DNA from: Phoronis australis | Taxonomy: Eukaryota; Phoronida; Phoronidae | Assembly (NCBI GenBank): GCA_002633005.1 | Contig: NMRA01000471.1 | Location: 246,386-273,709 of the forward strand | Length of the DNA: 27,324 nucleotides | Reading direction: 5' to 3' | Shown: positions 25,895 to 27,324 of the stretch, in pieces | Numbering within the stretch: the stretch's first letter is position 1 | How the letters are laid out: the number at the start of each line of letters is the position of its first letter | Made by a program: the position numbers and the translations under genes | The notes under the pieces: generated by a model | Told to the model about the DNA's origin: nothing | The model's database searches: none | What the model saw: the letters and a program-made list of their open reading frames with translations, nothing else

Positions 25895-25900
25895 AATAAA
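25895..25900 (+). promoter_or_regulatory. Candidate polyadenylation signal AATAAA
   Basis: AATAAA in tctgaataaatttgtgg is the first canonical hexamer seen after the stop. T/G-containing sequence follows (tttgtggaattttgcc). It would give a 3' UTR of about 1.2 kb. Without transcript data this is a guess. Confidence 0.4.
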
Positions 25901-27324
25901 TTTGTGGAATTTTGCCTAAGTTGCGGTGCAACTGTTAAGAAATTAACCATTTCTGTGATTGTGTACCTCTGCTTCGTAGACGGGGCATAACTCTGTGAAT
26001 ATAATTTACGTTTTTAAAAAGTGCTTTCATTTGTTTTTAACGAGCTGTCTTGTCTCTCTGCTGTCTTTATCTGTGTTAACATGTATTACCATGCTGTGCC
26101 ATATGGTTCAATAGGAAACATATCAAATGTCTGTATGTATTGGAATTGAGCAATGGCACATTACCAAAGGGATGAATCGTGCAAGCTCTACTAATTGTGA
26201 TTATATCTATGGGTTTTGGGTTGACTGGGCGGCCAATGCTAACAGTGTGATACAGATTAGAATATATATATTTGATTGTAAGCTGTAAAATTCTTAATTT
26301 TTGCCACGCACGTTTTAACCACATGTGATAAAAAAAGTATTTTGTTGTACAAATATTTTACTGATGCTGATGAGTGTATAATGTGTTTTAGAATATTGAT
26401 TTGTCAAGTACTTATATTGAAACAAATATACTGTGGACATTTCAGCTTGTTATTGAATTATATTCAACATTCGTCATATTGCGTTCATACTAAGCAGTTT
26501 GTCGAATCACAGGATGAAAAACATGGACAACCAACTCTACTGTCTTAATACACGAGATCTGCAGTGTTGCATGTTTAGAAAACATCACTACAGAGGTGAT
26601 GCCCAATGGATGTTTCCATTAAGCTGCCAATGTACACATACCCCCTCACCTCTCTGCAACAACTGGTAAATAATAACACATAAGGTGCTCTCAACTACCA
26701 ATGAGACTTTAACTTGAAGTCCCCAGTTCTGTAAAGGAAAATAACCCGTCCATTTTGGTGACTAAATTTGTTTCTGCATGGACATTCTTTTATGTGGAAA
26801 CCACCTCAAAAGTGAAATCTGTACCATGCATAATGTGTCATCCATAATATTGCACTATTATTGGACACTGTCAAAACATGGAAAAGTATGAAATTGAGAA
26901 TCACTCGGACTAGCTGGGATGTTTTGAAACTTATACATTTAGTATAAATTCAAGAAGAGATGGGACGTGTGAATGTTTTTTATCCTTTCTTTCCTATACA
27001 GTGTACCACTGTTAATTTCTGTTTCCTTGGATAAACTTAAAAACAATGTGTCATCAAGACCTTTGGCCAAGTACATTTCAAACCACAAGTGGCAATGACA
27101 TTTACCTCCAATACCTGAGCTCTCTCTGCGCCCAAACACCAACTCTGATAAATGATAACCAACTACTATTCCAATCAACCTTGTATTGCAGTAATTCAAA
27201 GTTTACACACGTCACAAACTGTCAGCAAGCACGCAAAGCTGAGAAATACAGACACTTGTTACATCGACTGAAAATATTAGAAACTCGACTTGTAAAGTAC
27301 CCCCACACTGGTATCAATCTAAAC
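25901..27324. other. Downstream intergenic sequence, no gene recognised
   Basis: AT-rich with short reading frames on both strands (largest about 86 codons, minus strand, 26939-27199), none with recognisable family signature. A short inverted pair catcact-acagaggtgatg occurs at 26583-26601. I see nothing else. Confidence 0.6.

Overview
The window is animal (metazoan) nuclear DNA. AT-rich introns with GT-AG boundaries break up one protein-coding gene on the + strand, and small inverted-repeat transposons and minisatellites lie between the exons. I see no prokaryotic, organellar or viral gene set. The gene is a FAM135 family member (FAM135A/FAM135B type), a putative serine esterase with an N-terminal FAM135 (DUF3657-type) region and a C-terminal DUF676 alpha/beta-hydrolase domain. 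Eighteen coding exons between 5408 and 24724 can be placed. Every splice phase agrees from one exon to the next, and together they give about 1,159 residues. The first coding exon (about 26 residues in vertebrate homologues, as I recall) was not found and probably lies upstream of base 1.

Layout: 1-5407 is intron or 5' region with an inverted-repeat element (850-1093) and a frameshifted THAP zinc-finger relic (about 3454-3760). 5408-9718 holds exons 2-5 and a 1.36 kb element with long inverted ends (6825-8188). 9719-13520 is the longest intron, with a perfect 25-bp-arm palindrome (11902-11953) and a 4 x 63 bp array. 13521-17008 holds exons 6-11. 18108-19527 is one large exon coding a Ser/Thr-rich, probably disordered linker. 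19895-24724 codes the esterase domain, with HGLDG, GHSLG, an Asp in QDRYVP, a His in [10 protein letters not shown], and the stop. 24725 to about 25.9 kb is the likely 3' UTR, with AATAAA at 25895. Nothing gene-like was found after that.

The most unusual property is that many exon-intron junctions are themselves inside tandem or decayed duplications. Examples are a 38-bp array growing out of the exon 8 donor, a 79-bp array in which the real exon 17 acceptor is the sixth copy in exact register, duplicated donors at exons 6, 10 and 16, and decayed copies of the starts of exons 5, 6 and 11. From memory (unverified), amphioxus introns were reported to carry 'mirage' minisatellites anchored on exon-intron boundaries. 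With the compact introns and single FAM135 copy, this makes a cephalochordate such as Branchiostoma a reasonable guess, though other marine invertebrates are not excluded.

All exon calls come from reading the sequence, from splice-phase continuity and from remembered family motifs. No alignment was run.
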